Source: Paenibacillus radicibacter
GTDB taxonomy: Bacteria; Bacillota; Bacilli; Paenibacillales; NBRC-103111
NCBI RefSeq assembly: GCF_024721995.1
Contig: NZ_JANQBC010000002.1
Coordinates: 186,001-250,000, forward strand
Direction of reading: 5' to 3'
Length of the DNA: 64,000 nt
Part shown: positions 1 through 8,901 of the stretch, one piece after another
Layout of the letters: the number at the start of each line of letters is the position of its first letter
Position numbering within the stretch: position 1 is the first letter of the stretch
Position numbers and translations under genes: made by a program
Notes under the pieces: generated by a model
Told to the model about the DNA's origin: nothing
What the model saw: only the letters and a program-made list of their open reading frames with translations
Database searches by the model: none

Positions 1-166
1 TACTGAAATTAGAGCGTTAAAACCAAGCAATGAAAAGATGATGGTATTCTAGGAAAGATTTATGTGTTAGACCTGAGGAGTTATGAGTTAGCAAGTAGAT
101 GAGCATTACGCTACATGATGTAGACGGATGCTCTTTTTTTATGAGGTTGGAAACTTCTTTCTAGAG
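1..166. other. Left-edge non-coding region, convergent gene ends
   Basis: No coding region is supported between the window edge and the end of yraN. A plus-strand terminator at 101-140 implies that a plus-strand gene or RNA ends near or before the left edge. Nothing else recognisable is seen here. Confidence 0.5.
101..140 (+). terminator. Rho-independent terminator, plus strand
   Basis: GAGCAT (101-106) pairs with ATGCTC (128-133), with an inner CTACAT/ATGTAG stem, and is followed by seven T residues (134-140). The T-tract is only on the plus strand, so it terminates a transcript entering from the left, convergent with yraN. Confidence 0.8.
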
Positions 167-553
167 TTAGAATGCACCGCAAATATGTTCCACCATGGAG
201 AGCTCACCCTCCAGCGAGAGTTCCACCGTGATTACATCCATGCGGATCGGTTGATCGAACGCTGCACGTTGATACAAATATACTTGTGCGGTTTGACGTA
301 CTTGCATCTGTTTGCGGAAGCCAACCGACTCTTTGGCCGACCCAAAGTGACCTGTCATTCGTCTTGTACGCACCTCAACAAACGCAAGCACACCGTCTTT
401 CGACGTAATAATATCGATTTCACCAGAGCGACAGCGCCAGTTACGATCGACAATACGATATCCCTGCTCGATCAAATAATCAGCAGCAATCTGTTCACCG
501 TATCTGCCTGTCTGTTTACGTAAATCAGGATACTTTACTTTATGTTCGATTAT
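167..553 (-). CDS. yraN: YraN family (UPF0102) putative endonuclease-like protein, possible ATA start
   Basis: UPF0102 proteins have a restriction-endonuclease-like fold; their role is not settled. The nuclease-like core is visible as GEIDII followed by FVEVRTR. The first conventional start is a TTG at 475, but it would remove the in-frame stretch GRYGEQIAADYLIEQGY, which carries the family's conserved G..GE.A..YL block. The frame stays open up to an ATA codon at 553-551 that overlaps the ylqH stop as TAATA, with GAGGAGG 5 nt upstream. That start gives 128 residues, the usual family size. It looks like a TAATG coupling junction changed to TAATA. ATC at 550 is the other possibility. The family call is firm; the start is not. 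Confidence 0.8.
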   Translation of the reverse strand: MIEHKVKYPDLRKQTGRYGEQIAADYLIEQGYRIVDRNWRCRSGEIDIITSKDGVLAFVEVRTRRMTGHFGSAKESVGFRKQMQVRQTAQVYLYQRAAFDQPIRMDVITVELSLEGELSMVEHICGAF

Positions 554-927
554 TAATTCCTCCTCTCACTCAATCTTGAATCCGATCGATAAATGAAACT
601 AAGTACTTCTGCAACCAGTTGATAGAGCTCAGTTGGAATTTCTTGATCCAAGTCAAGCTTGGACAACACTTCAACTAACGATTTATCTTCTTGCACTGGG
701 ATCCCATTCTCTCTTGCCTTCTGCAAAATCACTTCAGCTAAATGTCCTTTTCCCTTGGCAACAACTGTTGGCGCAGATTGTCCTGTACCTGGATTATAAC
801 GAAGAGCAACTGCCTTTTTCGCTGTAAAGGCAGTTTGCTCTTCTTGTCCATTTTCTTGTAATCGTCGATCCGAAATGGAATCTACTGGCGATGTATAAGT
901 ATGTGAGTTATGGTTAGAGCTTGTCAT
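553..927 (-). CDS. ylqH: FlhB-like C-terminal domain protein (YlqH type)
   Basis: This 124-residue protein matches the cytoplasmic C-terminal domain of the flagellar/type III export switch protein FlhB: KKAVALRYNPG, then APTVVAKGKGHLAEVI, then a helical IPVQED..L tail. It has no membrane segments, and the autocleavage NPTH motif of true FlhB is absent. Such stand-alone FlhB-like proteins (YlqH) lie next to ylqG and rnhB in Bacilli, as here. The start overlaps the ylqG stop by 4 nt (ATGA), so the two are probably translationally coupled. The first ~35 residues are polar and look disordered. The cellular role is unknown. Confidence 0.85.
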   Translation of the reverse strand: MTSSNHNSHTYTSPVDSISDRRLQENGQEEQTAFTAKKAVALRYNPGTGQSAPTVVAKGKGHLAEVILQKARENGIPVQEDKSLVEVLSKLDLDQEIPTELYQLVAEVLSFIYRSDSRLSERRN

Positions 928-3038
928 GCCCGATAGTCCACTCCTTTATATGGTTTGGGCATAAATAAAGGGCTAATTTCGCGATCACCTGTAACAGGGG
1001 ATTGTTGCCCACTTGATAGCGCAGCCACTGTCTCTTGCGGGAAAGGCGAGCACTTCAGCGACAAGAATTGAAACCCGAGGTCATTCACTCCCTTGGCAAT
1101 TTCATCTCGGAATCCTTCAATCAGATAACCGACTTCTTCATGATCATTATGTACATGCAAGGAGACGATTGAGTTCACGACATTCACATCTACAAGTGTA
1201 TCGCCCATTGCACTCATCTGTAAATCAAATAGCAAACGACAATTGCTAGAGTCAAGTGTTCCCTTATCCCCTCTTCGTGATTGGATATGGACAGCAGCCG
1301 TCTGCTGGCCTTCCCCATTCGTGAAAGGAATAAACATCGTGACATGGGCAAAAGGGTTCGTTCGATCATTACTGAGCAACAGCTGTTGACCTGTAATATG
1401 CTGAACGGCGTTATGCATCGCTTCTTTCAAAGCTGGTGGAAGTTCATTCGATGCACTTAACGTAAGTAGTACGCTCTTGAGTGATTCTCGCGCTGCCTGT
1501 TGTATGGCTTGATCCCCTTGCGAAGTTGATGGCAGGATTGACCCTGCTTCTAGCGGGTTGATCGTCTTGGCAAGATAATTAATACCTTCGGTTGCATGGC
1601 GAACTGCAGTAGACCCTTGTGCACCCGTATTTGTATGTGAAAGTAACGAAGCAGGCTGCTCTGCGTCTGCTTGGTTGCCAGCAACTGTAGGAGTTGACCC
1701 CGTTTGCACCATTGTTGATGCAATCGCATGACCTGTTGCTGTAGCTTGCTGTGATGGTTGATTCGATTGATTGGTCTGTGATGATGCATGAGCTCCAGCG
1801 TTCGTTCCTACTGCTTGAGCTGCCCCAGAATTTACGGACGGTGAAGGACTTTGTGTGCCTGTTGGACTAACAAGCGTCTGGATTGGGTTAGCTAATTGAC
1901 CAGCGGTCTTTGCAGTTAATGTCGAAGATTGCAGCACCTGCCCAGTGTGCGGCGCATCGGGTTTGACTTGTCCAGCAGAAGTCGCTTGCTGACCAGTGGG
2001 TGCATCAGGCGCCCCATCCACGGCGCCTGCAGATGTTCCGTTAGCCAGCACAGCCTTGGCTAACAGATTCTCGTGCTCAACGCCTAGCAGCTTGAGCACG
2101 CCGCCAATCCAGCCCCCAGCGGGGCTCGGGGCTGGAGCCGCTGCCCCCGGCGTATTCGCACCGCCGGGGCTAGCCCCCTGCCCATGTGCCTGCTGCGCAT
2201 GGGCGATCACACCCGTCCCACCACCAGCGCTAGACGCGGTGGCGGGACGGGTGTCCCCGCGCGACCCTGCCGCATGCATAGCGGCTGGGTCGCGCGCCAT
2301 GCTGCCAGCGGCGGGCGCTTGCGCCGCTGAACTACCCGCAGCGGTCGTACCGCGCTGCGCAGATCCTACAGCCTGCTCAACTTCGTGGAGCAGGCCAATC
2401 GCCTTCGCGAGCGCTGTGCGCACGTCGCTAGACAGCGTTTGTCCCATATCTTTTAACACCGACTGAATACCCGCTTCAAGCTTCCCTAAGTGTTCTGTCA
2501 GCGTGGGTCCAGTCATCGCCTCTAACATCGCATTGACAGTCGATGGACTAAGCGGAATGCCTCTCGCCTGTGCCACCGCAGCTGCGCCTACCCATGCTTT
2601 TACATCCACATGGACAGGCTTCTCCGCAAGCAGCGTAGCAAACTTTTGTACATTCTCTTTCGTTAAAGGAACGCCTGCTTCCTGCATATGACTTAGCATT
2701 TCTCGATTTGCTTCTGTATTGGTTACACCGAACGATTTTAACAGTTCACCACGAGTTGCTGCATTACTAATCATCTCTGAATTAGGAATCGGTTTAAGAA
2801 TAATTTCGCCGCTCTCGGTCTCACCTTGCACCTCGAGCATCGTTGTATCCCCTTGATTAATCGGCGTTTCGAGCTTCGCACGAACTTGCACACCGTTAAT
2901 GGCAACCATCGCCTCTTGATTACCCAGATCACGAACCACAACACCGCGCACCACGCTGCCTTGTTTCATATCCAGCACTTTTGCCTGCGAACCTTGCGGC
3001 TCACCCATAACCGTGCGAATCAAACTCCCAATATTCAT
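924..3038 (-). CDS. ylqG: Large FliK-like protein of the YlqG type with Ala/Gly/Thr/Gln-rich centre
   Basis: A 704-residue protein with a compact N-terminal domain (~1-80), a helical region (~90-220), a long low-complexity linker rich in A, G, S, T, P and Q (~225-500) and a C-terminal domain resembling the flagellar hook-length control fold (HVTMFIPF, CRLLFDLQMSAMG, FQFLSLKCSPFP). Its position between rnhB and ylqH matches B. subtilis ylqG. ATG at 3038 is chosen because GGAGG lies 8 nt upstream; an upstream in-frame ATG at 3053 has no site. Part of the linker (about 2040-2420) is much more G+C-rich than its surroundings. Export or ruler function is only inferred from the fold. Confidence 0.75.
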   Translation of the reverse strand: MNIGSLIRTVMGEPQGSQAKVLDMKQGSVVRGVVVRDLGNQEAMVAINGVQVRAKLETPINQGDTTMLEVQGETESGEIILKPIPNSEMISNAATRGELLKSFGVTNTEANREMLSHMQEAGVPLTKENVQKFATLLAEKPVHVDVKAWVGAAAVAQARGIPLSPSTVNAMLEAMTGPTLTEHLGKLEAGIQSVLKDMGQTLSSDVRTALAKAIGLLHEVEQAVGSAQRGTTAAGSSAAQAPAAGSMARDPAAMHAAGSRGDTRPATASSAGGGTGVIAHAQQAHGQGASPGGANTPGAAAPAPSPAGGWIGGVLKLLGVEHENLLAKAVLANGTSAGAVDGAPDAPTGQQATSAGQVKPDAPHTGQVLQSSTLTAKTAGQLANPIQTLVSPTGTQSPSPSVNSGAAQAVGTNAGAHASSQTNQSNQPSQQATATGHAIASTMVQTGSTPTVAGNQADAEQPASLLSHTNTGAQGSTAVRHATEGINYLAKTINPLEAGSILPSTSQGDQAIQQAARESLKSVLLTLSASNELPPALKEAMHNAVQHITGQQLLLSNDRTNPFAHVTMFIPFTNGEGQQTAAVHIQSRRGDKGTLDSSNCRLLFDLQMSAMGDTLVDVNVVNSIVSLHVHNDHEEVGYLIEGFRDEIAKGVNDLGFQFLSLKCSPFPQETVAALSSGQQSPVTGDREISPLFMPKPYKGVDYRA

Positions 3039-3104
3039 CCTGCCTGCCTCCATTTCCGATCGATACTTCTATTTCTCTTATATCGGCAATCGCATAGCAG
3101 TCTA

Positions 3105-3713
3105 TTAAAACAATTCGCCCTGTTGATTTAAAATATTGCGCAAAAAACTAGGCCGATGCAGTGGCGTCGGTCCATGTTCCAATATTTTTTCGCGATGCAA
3201 TTTCGTTCCATAGCCCTTATGAAGTGCAAGACCGTACTCTGGATAAGCAAAATCCCATTGCAAACACATCCGATCCCGTGTCACCTTAGCCACAATAGAA
3301 GCTGCAGCAATCGATTGACTGATCGCATCCCCATGAATGAGCGCCATCTGATCTATTGAGGTATCAATCGTCTCCGCATCCACTAGAATATACTCAGGCT
3401 GACGCTCCAGTTCCTCAACAGCCTTTTTCATCGCTAGTCGAGAAGCAGCCTTTATATTAATTCGTTCAATCGTCTCCACATCAACAATCCCAAGTCCAAT
3501 CGCAATCGCCTCTTCTAGGATTCGTTCATAGGCAATTTCTCTCTTCTTCGGGCTTAATTTCTTCGAATCATCGATGCCTTCAATCACCAGACCTTGAGGC
3601 AGAATAACTGCCGCTGCCACTACATCACCAAACAAGCAGCCTCTGCCTACCTCATCAACTCCTGCGATATAAGTGACACCCTGATCCCATAACATTTTTT
3701 CGTGTTCAAGCAT
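3105..3713 (-). CDS. rnhB: Ribonuclease HII
   Basis: RNase HII cleaves the RNA strand of RNA-DNA hybrids, including single ribonucleotides misincorporated in DNA. The 202-residue protein carries the signature GVDEVGRG (D20, E21) near the N-terminus, the ILVDAETID aspartate around residue 113 and AKVTRDRM around residue 145, which together form the four-carboxylate metal site. DDSKKLSPKKRE and the basic C-terminus HRPSFLR are typical. The ATG at 3713 is preceded by AAGGAGAG at good spacing. It is upstream of ylqG with a 66-nt gap and probably shares its transcript. Length is within the normal family range. Confidence 0.97.
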   Translation of the reverse strand: MLEHEKMLWDQGVTYIAGVDEVGRGCLFGDVVAAAVILPQGLVIEGIDDSKKLSPKKREIAYERILEEAIAIGLGIVDVETIERINIKAASRLAMKKAVEELERQPEYILVDAETIDTSIDQMALIHGDAISQSIAAASIVAKVTRDRMCLQWDFAYPEYGLALHKGYGTKLHREKILEHGPTPLHRPSFLRNILNQQGELF

Positions 3714-3766
3714 TAACTTCTCTCCTTGTCTATGTATGTATAGACGTATATCTCTAACACTCCCAA

Positions 3767-5464
3767 TTATATCTTAAATTGCTCCATTTGTTTCTGTAAT
3801 GTTTTGGAGGAAGACTCTAGCATTTCAGAAGATCTCGTCATCTCTTCAATCATAACAAGCTGTTGGTTCGATGCTGCTGCCACGACTTGTGTCTGCTGAG
3901 AAGCTTCTCTGGATATGGACCCTAATTCTTCGAATGACGCAATAATTTCTTCACTGCTTGCTGACATTTCCTCGGATGCTGCCGTCACTTCTTGAATATG
4001 ATCCGATACTTCTTGAATGGAACTGCGAATATGTCCGAATGCTTGCCCAGCTTGATGCGCGATCTGCATCCCTGTCTCCGTGTCTTGAACACCAATCTCA
4101 AGTTTATCTACCGTCAGCATCATATTACGATTCACTTCTTCTAATAAAGCATCGATTTGAGCTGCCGAGTGTTTACTTCGATCTGCTAGCATACGAACTT
4201 CAGCCGCTACAACTGCGAAACCCTTACCATGCTCCCCAGCGCGGGATGCTTCAATTGCTGCATTAAGTGCTAACATGTTCGTCTGATTGGCGATTTCACG
4301 GATCATTTTGAGAATAAGACTAATATCTCTTGCATTCACGCGTAAATGTTGCATATTCGCAACCGTATCCGTAACGGAGTGATGGATCTTTTCCATTTGA
4401 AGAACGGTATGCTGGATAATTTCATTTCCTTCAGTTGTATACTTGGTTGCTTCAATCGCGAGTTCTGCAACTTGAGCGGATGACTCTGCAATTGTACCCA
4501 TACCACTTCCCATATCATCCATCGCTTTCTTACTTTCATCCATACTACTTAACTGCGTCATTGAACCGCTTGCGATTCGCTCGATTGATACGGTCATCTC
4601 TTGTGTAGTCGTTGCTGCTTGGTGCGCATTCTCACGCATTACACTCGCAGATTGAACAACTTGCTCCGAATTTTTCTTGATATGTATGATAAGTTCTTTC
4701 AAACTTGCAACCATCTGATTGAAGTTAACTGTTAATCTTCCGATTTCATCCATATTCTTCACGGATATTTCAGCTGATAGATCTCCTTGAGCTGCTTGCT
4801 TGGATAACTTCGTTAGTTGAATTAGTGGTCGCAACGCATACCTTATGTAAGAAACAATCAGTGTAATGGCTATTCCTACAACTAATAGTCCAATCAGAAT
4901 GTTATACCATAGTGAACTAGATAAATCTGAATAAATACCCCGATAATCATAATCCACACCCTTAATTGCTACAACTTCTCCAATCGAATTCCGAATAGGG
5001 CTTAAGATCGTAATCCATTCCCCTGTATCATCTCGATATACCTCTGTAAATCCAGTTCCATCTTTTTGCATCGCACTAAAAGCTGCTTTAAACGTAGGAG
5101 TCATTTCATAATCAGATTGTGCAGCCCGATCCGCTCCTAAGAAGGTCAAATATTCCTTCCCGTCTTTCATTACTACATCTGGATAATACAAATAGCTGTT
5201 CTTGACTCCACTACTTACGCTTGTTTTCTCAAGCCCTGCTGAAATATTCGTATAGAAAGCTCCTTCAACAAATTCGTTTTCTCGAATCTCTTGTTCGATT
5301 ACAGCGTTCATAGATTGATTGTTCGATTTCAATTGATTATAGTATAGATTTTGTTCTCTCCAATAGGCACTTACTATGAACTCAGTAGCAAGAAGAAGAA
5401 GTACGACTACAAGGATCACACTCGTCTTCACCACAACGCTTAAGTTTCTGAATTTTTGTATCAA
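3767..5464 (-). CDS. Methyl-accepting chemotaxis protein
   Basis: A membrane chemoreceptor of 565 residues. TM1 (~12-32) and TM2 (~183-205) flank an extracytoplasmic ligand domain of about 150 residues that looks like a single Cache/PAS-type fold. A HAMP domain follows (~206-260), then a long coiled-coil signalling domain with the hairpin tip [20 protein letters not shown] and [18 protein letters not shown], which contacts CheA and CheW. It starts with TTG (5464) behind AGGGGG. It is a single-gene unit; the ligand is unknown. No chemotaxis operon is nearby, which is usual for dispersed receptors. Confidence 0.95.
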   Translation of the reverse strand: MIQKFRNLSVVVKTSVILVVVLLLLATEFIVSAYWREQNLYYNQLKSNNQSMNAVIEQEIRENEFVEGAFYTNISAGLEKTSVSSGVKNSYLYYPDVVMKDGKEYLTFLGADRAAQSDYEMTPTFKAAFSAMQKDGTGFTEVYRDDTGEWITILSPIRNSIGEVVAIKGVDYDYRGIYSDLSSSLWYNILIGLLVVGIAITLIVSYIRYALRPLIQLTKLSKQAAQGDLSAEISVKNMDEIGRLTVNFNQMVASLKELIIHIKKNSEQVVQSASVMRENAHQAATTTQEMTVSIERIASGSMTQLSSMDESKKAMDDMGSGMGTIAESSAQVAELAIEATKYTTEGNEIIQHTVLQMEKIHHSVTDTVANMQHLRVNARDISLILKMIREIANQTNMLALNAAIEASRAGEHGKGFAVVAAEVRMLADRSKHSAAQIDALLEEVNRNMMLTVDKLEIGVQDTETGMQIAHQAGQAFGHIRSSIQEVSDHIQEVTAASEEMSASSEEIIASFEELGSISREASQQTQVVAAASNQQLVMIEEMTRSSEMLESSSKTLQKQMEQFKI

Positions 5465-5553
5465 TTAAATTTCCCCCTTGTTGTCAAAAATAGAAACCAC
5501 AACGCCATTATCCCTAGAAAACGAATCAATTGCAATCCATTGTTCAATTAATT

Positions 5554-5592
5554 AAAAAAAGGAACTTACCATAATATTCATGATAAGTTCCT
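5554..5592 (-). terminator. Terminator of upstream amidase copy
   Basis: On the minus strand AGGAACTTA pairs with TAAGTTCCT across a short loop and is followed by seven T residues. It ends the amidase gene at 5602-6303. A homologous but weaker hairpin follows the second amidase copy. Confidence 0.8.
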
Positions 5593-5601
5593 AGCCCAAA
5601 T

Positions 5602-6303
5602 CTATTTATCTTTTAATAAAAATGTAATAATGCCGTCTGTAATCGACTTTGCTGCATGTGTCTGAAAAAGATGGGATTGTATGCGATTCTCATCTTCTAC
5701 ATTGGAGATGTACCCTAGCTCCAGCAATACAGATGGCGCCTCATTGTCTCTTAATACTTGAAAATCTCCATACAACACACCACGATCACGGGTTTGCAAA
5801 AAATCTTGATATAGCAGACTATGAATGGTCTGAGCGACTTCATAATCTTCATGTCGATAATAATAGGATGTAATGCCGCCTACACTTCCCTCTTCAAAAG
5901 CGTCGCAGTGAAGACTAATAAATAAATCTGCTTTCTGCTCATTCGATAGATCAGCACGTTCAGCAAGTGATAAGAAATCATCTTCCTTTCGCGTTAGAAT
6001 CACTTTAGCTCCCGTCCGCGTCTCAAGTTCTTGCTTAATATTAAGTGCAGTTTGCAGCGTAAGATCTTTCTCGTTGATCCCACTCTGTCCAATAGCACCC
6101 GCATCTTTCCCACCATGTCCTGCATCAATCACAATCGTCTTCCCAACTAGAATTGGGCTTGGTGCTGCCATCATCGGCTGTGGGCTCACATCTACTTGCT
6201 CAACTCTATTATAAACCGCAACGTATTCTCGTAATTGATAAAGTATTGCGATTGAAACGATCACACCAACAATCCCCATAACCATGAACTTCCTTTTATT
6301 CAC
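5602..6303 (-). CDS. N-acetylmuramoyl-L-alanine amidase (Amidase_3), tandem copy 1
   Basis: A zinc amidase that cuts the lactyl-peptide bond of peptidoglycan. An N-terminal membrane segment (MVMGIVGVIVSIAILY) anchors or exports it. The Amidase_3 domain runs from IVIDAGHGGKDAGAIG (first zinc His) through a metal-binding Glu in the NEKDLTL region and DLFISLHCDAF (zinc His) to SVLLELGYISN (catalytic Glu). The GTG at 6303 is preferred because it lies behind AGAGGAG and matches the GTG start of the neighbouring paralogue; an ATG at 6345 would add 14 residues. It gives 233 residues. There is no cell-wall-binding repeat, as in CwlD-like enzymes. A spore or vegetative role cannot be decided. Confidence 0.9.
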   Translation of the reverse strand: MNKRKFMVMGIVGVIVSIAILYQLREYVAVYNRVEQVDVSPQPMMAAPSPILVGKTIVIDAGHGGKDAGAIGQSGINEKDLTLQTALNIKQELETRTGAKVILTRKEDDFLSLAERADLSNEQKADLFISLHCDAFEEGSVGGITSYYYRHEDYEVAQTIHSLLYQDFLQTRDRGVLYGDFQVLRDNEAPSVLLELGYISNVEDENRIQSHLFQTHAAKSITDGIITFLLKDK

Positions 6304-6457
6304 CCAAACGTTTCTCCTCTCTGGACTAGTTGTATTTATACGCATAAAGATATATTAAATAACCCATATGCAGATGATGTCAAGTTGAGATGGAAATGAT
6401 ATAAAGATTAGAATATTGAAACGATAGATTCATTAGCAATCCATTGTTCAATTAAAT

Positions 6458-6496
6458 AAGTAAAGAAACTTACCCATAAACCCATGATAAGTTTCC
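6458..6496 (-). terminator. Weak terminator after amidase copy 2
   Basis: GAAACTTA/TAAGTTTC stem at 6465-6472 and 6488-6495, followed on the minus strand by TTTACTTATTTAA, a poor T-tract. It corresponds to the hairpin at 5554-5592 in the other duplication unit. Confidence 0.5.
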
Positions 6497-6508
6497 TGCA
6501 CAAATCAA

Positions 6509-7195
6509 TTATACTTTTGATAAAAATGAAATGATACCGTCTGTAATCGACTTTGCTGCATGTGTCTGAAAGAGATTGGATTTAATGCGTTTCTCATCAT
6601 CTACATTTGAGATAAATCCAAGTTCCAGCAGTACAGATGGCGCTTTATTATCTCGCAACACTTTGTAATCCCCATAACCTACACCACGATCACGTGTCTG
6701 CAAAAAATTTTGATATAACTGACTATGAATCATCTGCCCTACTTTATAATCTTCATCTCGATAATAATAAGTTGTAATTCCGCCTACATTATTCTGTTCG
6801 AAAGCGTCGCAATGGATACTGACAAACAAATCTGCATTCTGCTGATTCGAAATATTCACTCGTTCTGCAAGTTCTACGAATTCATCTCCCGCTCGCGTCA
6901 GGACTACTTTGGCTCCCGTCCGCCTCTCAAGCTCCTGCTTCAGATTAAGCGCCGTTGTTAGTGTTAGTTCTTTCTCATAGGTACCACTCTGTCCCGTAGC
7001 CCCCACATCCTTCCCACCATGTCCCGCATCAATCACGATCGTCTTCCCAATTAAAATTGAGCTTGAAGCCATCATTGAAGCATGATTCTCTTCGCCTTTG
7101 TTATGAACCGCAACATATTCTCGTATTTGAAAAAGTATCGCGATTGAAACGACCACACCAACTATTGCCATCGCGTTGAATTTCCTTTTTTTCAC
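6509..7195 (-). CDS. N-acetylmuramoyl-L-alanine amidase (Amidase_3), tandem copy 2
   Basis: Paralogue of the gene at 5602-6303 with the same architecture: N-terminal membrane segment (AMAIVGVVVSIAILF), then IVIDAGHGGKDVGATG, DLFVSIHCDAF and SVLLELGFISN, so the zinc and catalytic residues are intact. It starts at GTG 7195, giving 228 residues. It keeps the same RDRGV..GD..VLRDN.APS stretch as copy 1, while the linker after the membrane segment differs. Both copies look functional. The upstream regions are related in sequence, so similar regulation is likely, but no convincing common sigma-A promoter was found. Confidence 0.9.
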   Translation of the reverse strand: MKKRKFNAMAIVGVVVSIAILFQIREYVAVHNKGEENHASMMASSSILIGKTIVIDAGHGGKDVGATGQSGTYEKELTLTTALNLKQELERRTGAKVVLTRAGDEFVELAERVNISNQQNADLFVSIHCDAFEQNNVGGITTYYYRDEDYKVGQMIHSQLYQNFLQTRDRGVGYGDYKVLRDNKAPSVLLELGFISNVDDEKRIKSNLFQTHAAKSITDGIISFLSKV

Positions 7196-7418
7196 ACAAA
7201 TTTAATCTCCCCTCAACCTAGTTGTCTTTTTTGCATAAAGGTATACTAATTAACCCAAATGCAGAGGAAGTCAAATTGAGATCAAGATTAGATCGAGATT
7301 TAAAGATTGAAACAATAGAATCACTATGCTACATTTAATATAGAATATATTGATTTAAGTAACCTAAATCATAAGTAAATGTAATATTCAATTCACAATC
7401 AATTTCAGAAAGCGTGGA
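7196..7418. other. AT-rich divergent intergenic region
   Basis: Separates the second amidase (minus) from the small DNA-binding-like gene (plus). It contains the upstream end of the duplication unit and AT-rich stretches. TTGAAA at about 7307 with TACATT 17 bp later could be a plus-strand promoter but is not convincing. Confidence 0.35.
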
Positions 7419-7661
7419 ATGAGAATGGCTCATAAATCAATTAAGGTAGGCGTACCAACGGAGGAAGGACAAATATCCATCCTATTTTCGCGGGGAGGGC
7501 CACGTGAAGGCGCTGGAAGAAAACCAATCGGGGTGACGAAGAAAGTTTCTCTCACGTTGTCCCAAGAAATGTGGGATGAACTTGATAAACGGCGTAAAGA
7601 ACTGTCCTGTTCACAATCCGAATTATTACGGCAATTAATCGAATCAACATTACAATCCTAA
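7419..7661 (+). CDS. Small ribbon-helix-helix-like protein
   Basis: An 80-residue protein. The middle carries the GGPREGAGRKPIG motif, which often precedes ribbon-helix-helix domains. The C-terminal part, KKVSLTLSQEMWDELDKRR followed by a SQSELLRQLIE helix, has the strand-helix-helix pattern of CopG/Arc-type DNA-binding proteins. The start is ATG 7419 or 7425; both have only a weak site. It ends 29 nt before a second sliding-clamp gene, so they probably form an operon. It could be the regulator of that operon. The family call is from pattern only. Confidence 0.7.
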   Translation: MRMAHKSIKVGVPTEEGQISILFSRGGPREGAGRKPIGVTKKVSLTLSQEMWDELDKRRKELSCSQSELLRQLIESTLQS

Positions 7662-7690
7662 CGAATTTTGAGAGAAAAGGTGAAGTTATT

Positions 7691-8812
7691 GTGCAACTCG
7701 CAGCTCCTAAATCCATCCTTCTTCAAGCCATACGCCGCATTATAGCAGCAGTACCTACTAAATCTCTGATCCCCATTCTAAGTGGCATCCATATGGAGGC
7801 TCATTTACATGGCATCACGCTTACAGCTTCTCAAATTAGCATGACTTTACAAACTACAATTCCAATTCAGGAGGAACATATCGATATAAAGCAATATGGA
7901 AGCTGTGTCATTCCAGCTAAATATGCACTTGACATTATCCGCCATTTACCAGATGGGATCGTGATGCTCAGTGTAGATTCAGATAACAAAATTTGTATCC
8001 AATCCGAACAATCCATTTATCATTTATGCGGCATGAACCCTGAGGAATACCCCGCTTTAGCACAAGTTAATTATGAACATACGTTTCAAGTACCCAGCGA
8101 TCTTTTTAAAAAGATGATAAAACAAGTAGCTTTCTCCATCTCAACTTCCGAAGTTCGTCCAATTCTAACTGGTATATCTTGCACCATTAACGATACATCT
8201 CTAAGACTAACGGCAACAGATGGCGTCCGTCTCGCATCCGCACTTACGACTATTCAATCTCACAATGATATTCCGCTATCCATCGTCTTTCCAGGCAAGT
8301 TTTTAACTGAATATTGCAAAATAGTAGACAATCACGAAACACTTCAAATCGATATTGGGAAACAAATCATTCGAATTCATAGCAATCAAGTTCTGTTACA
8401 AACGACTAGACTCGAAGGTGTATTTCCTGGACTTGAACAACTTGTTCCTCCATCTTGCATAACGGAACTCACAGTGTGTACAGCTAAGCTTTTGCAAGCA
8501 TTGGAGCGGGTTTCTCTGCTTGCAGATCGTGTGCCAATTATTCGATTACATACACATGCATCACAGTTAATTGAACTTTCATCACAGACGATCGCAGTGG
8601 GTGACGTTTGCGAACAATTAGCTTACGAGACATTCCGTGGTGAGCCTATCCGCATCCATTTTAACGGAAACTATCTGATCGACATCTTGCGTCATATGGA
8701 CGACACCCATGTAACATTACAATTTATAAGCGAATCCAGAGCTATCGTCGTTAAACCAGCTAATTTTGCAACTAGCCTCTATATCTTAGCTCCATCACGT
8801 ACACATTCCTGA
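7691..8812 (+). CDS. DNA polymerase III beta subunit paralogue (sliding clamp)
   Basis: A 373-residue protein with the three-domain clamp layout: N-terminal KSILLQAIRRIIAAVPTKS..PILSGI, middle ISTSEVRPILTGIS and RLTATDGVRLA, and C-terminal domain ending with an atypical YILAPSRTH instead of the usual Y.I.P.R. It starts at GTG 7691 with AAAGGTGAAG upstream. The main dnaN gene normally sits beside dnaA and recF, which are absent here, so this is most likely a second, divergent clamp. Such extra clamps are known in some Bacillales. The hydrophobic pocket residues cannot be judged without an alignment. Confidence 0.9.
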   Translation: MQLAAPKSILLQAIRRIIAAVPTKSLIPILSGIHMEAHLHGITLTASQISMTLQTTIPIQEEHIDIKQYGSCVIPAKYALDIIRHLPDGIVMLSVDSDNKICIQSEQSIYHLCGMNPEEYPALAQVNYEHTFQVPSDLFKKMIKQVAFSISTSEVRPILTGISCTINDTSLRLTATDGVRLASALTTIQSHNDIPLSIVFPGKFLTEYCKIVDNHETLQIDIGKQIIRIHSNQVLLQTTRLEGVFPGLEQLVPPSCITELTVCTAKLLQALERVSLLADRVPIIRLHTHASQLIELSSQTIAVGDVCEQLAYETFRGEPIRIHFNGNYLIDILRHMDDTHVTLQFISESRAIVVKPANFATSLYILAPSRTHS

Positions 8813-8901
8813 TCATTTGTTATTTGTGTTCGCACCCTTTCCCACTTGTTGTAATAGGATGATGTATGATCGTGATATTCGCCTAGGAAGGTGTGAATGT
8901 A

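Larger units (their letters stand above)
5521..7325. repeat. Tandem segmental duplication carrying two amidase genes
   Basis: Two units of about 900 bp (roughly 5522-6425 and 6427-7325) share more than their amidase genes. Downstream flanks (GCAATCCATTGTTCAATTAA at both), the terminator hairpins and the upstream stretch around GCAGA.GA.GTCAA.TTGAGAT are recognisably the same. The two coding copies have diverged, so the duplication is not recent. Boundaries are approximate because the units overlap at the junction near 6425. Confidence 0.75.
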
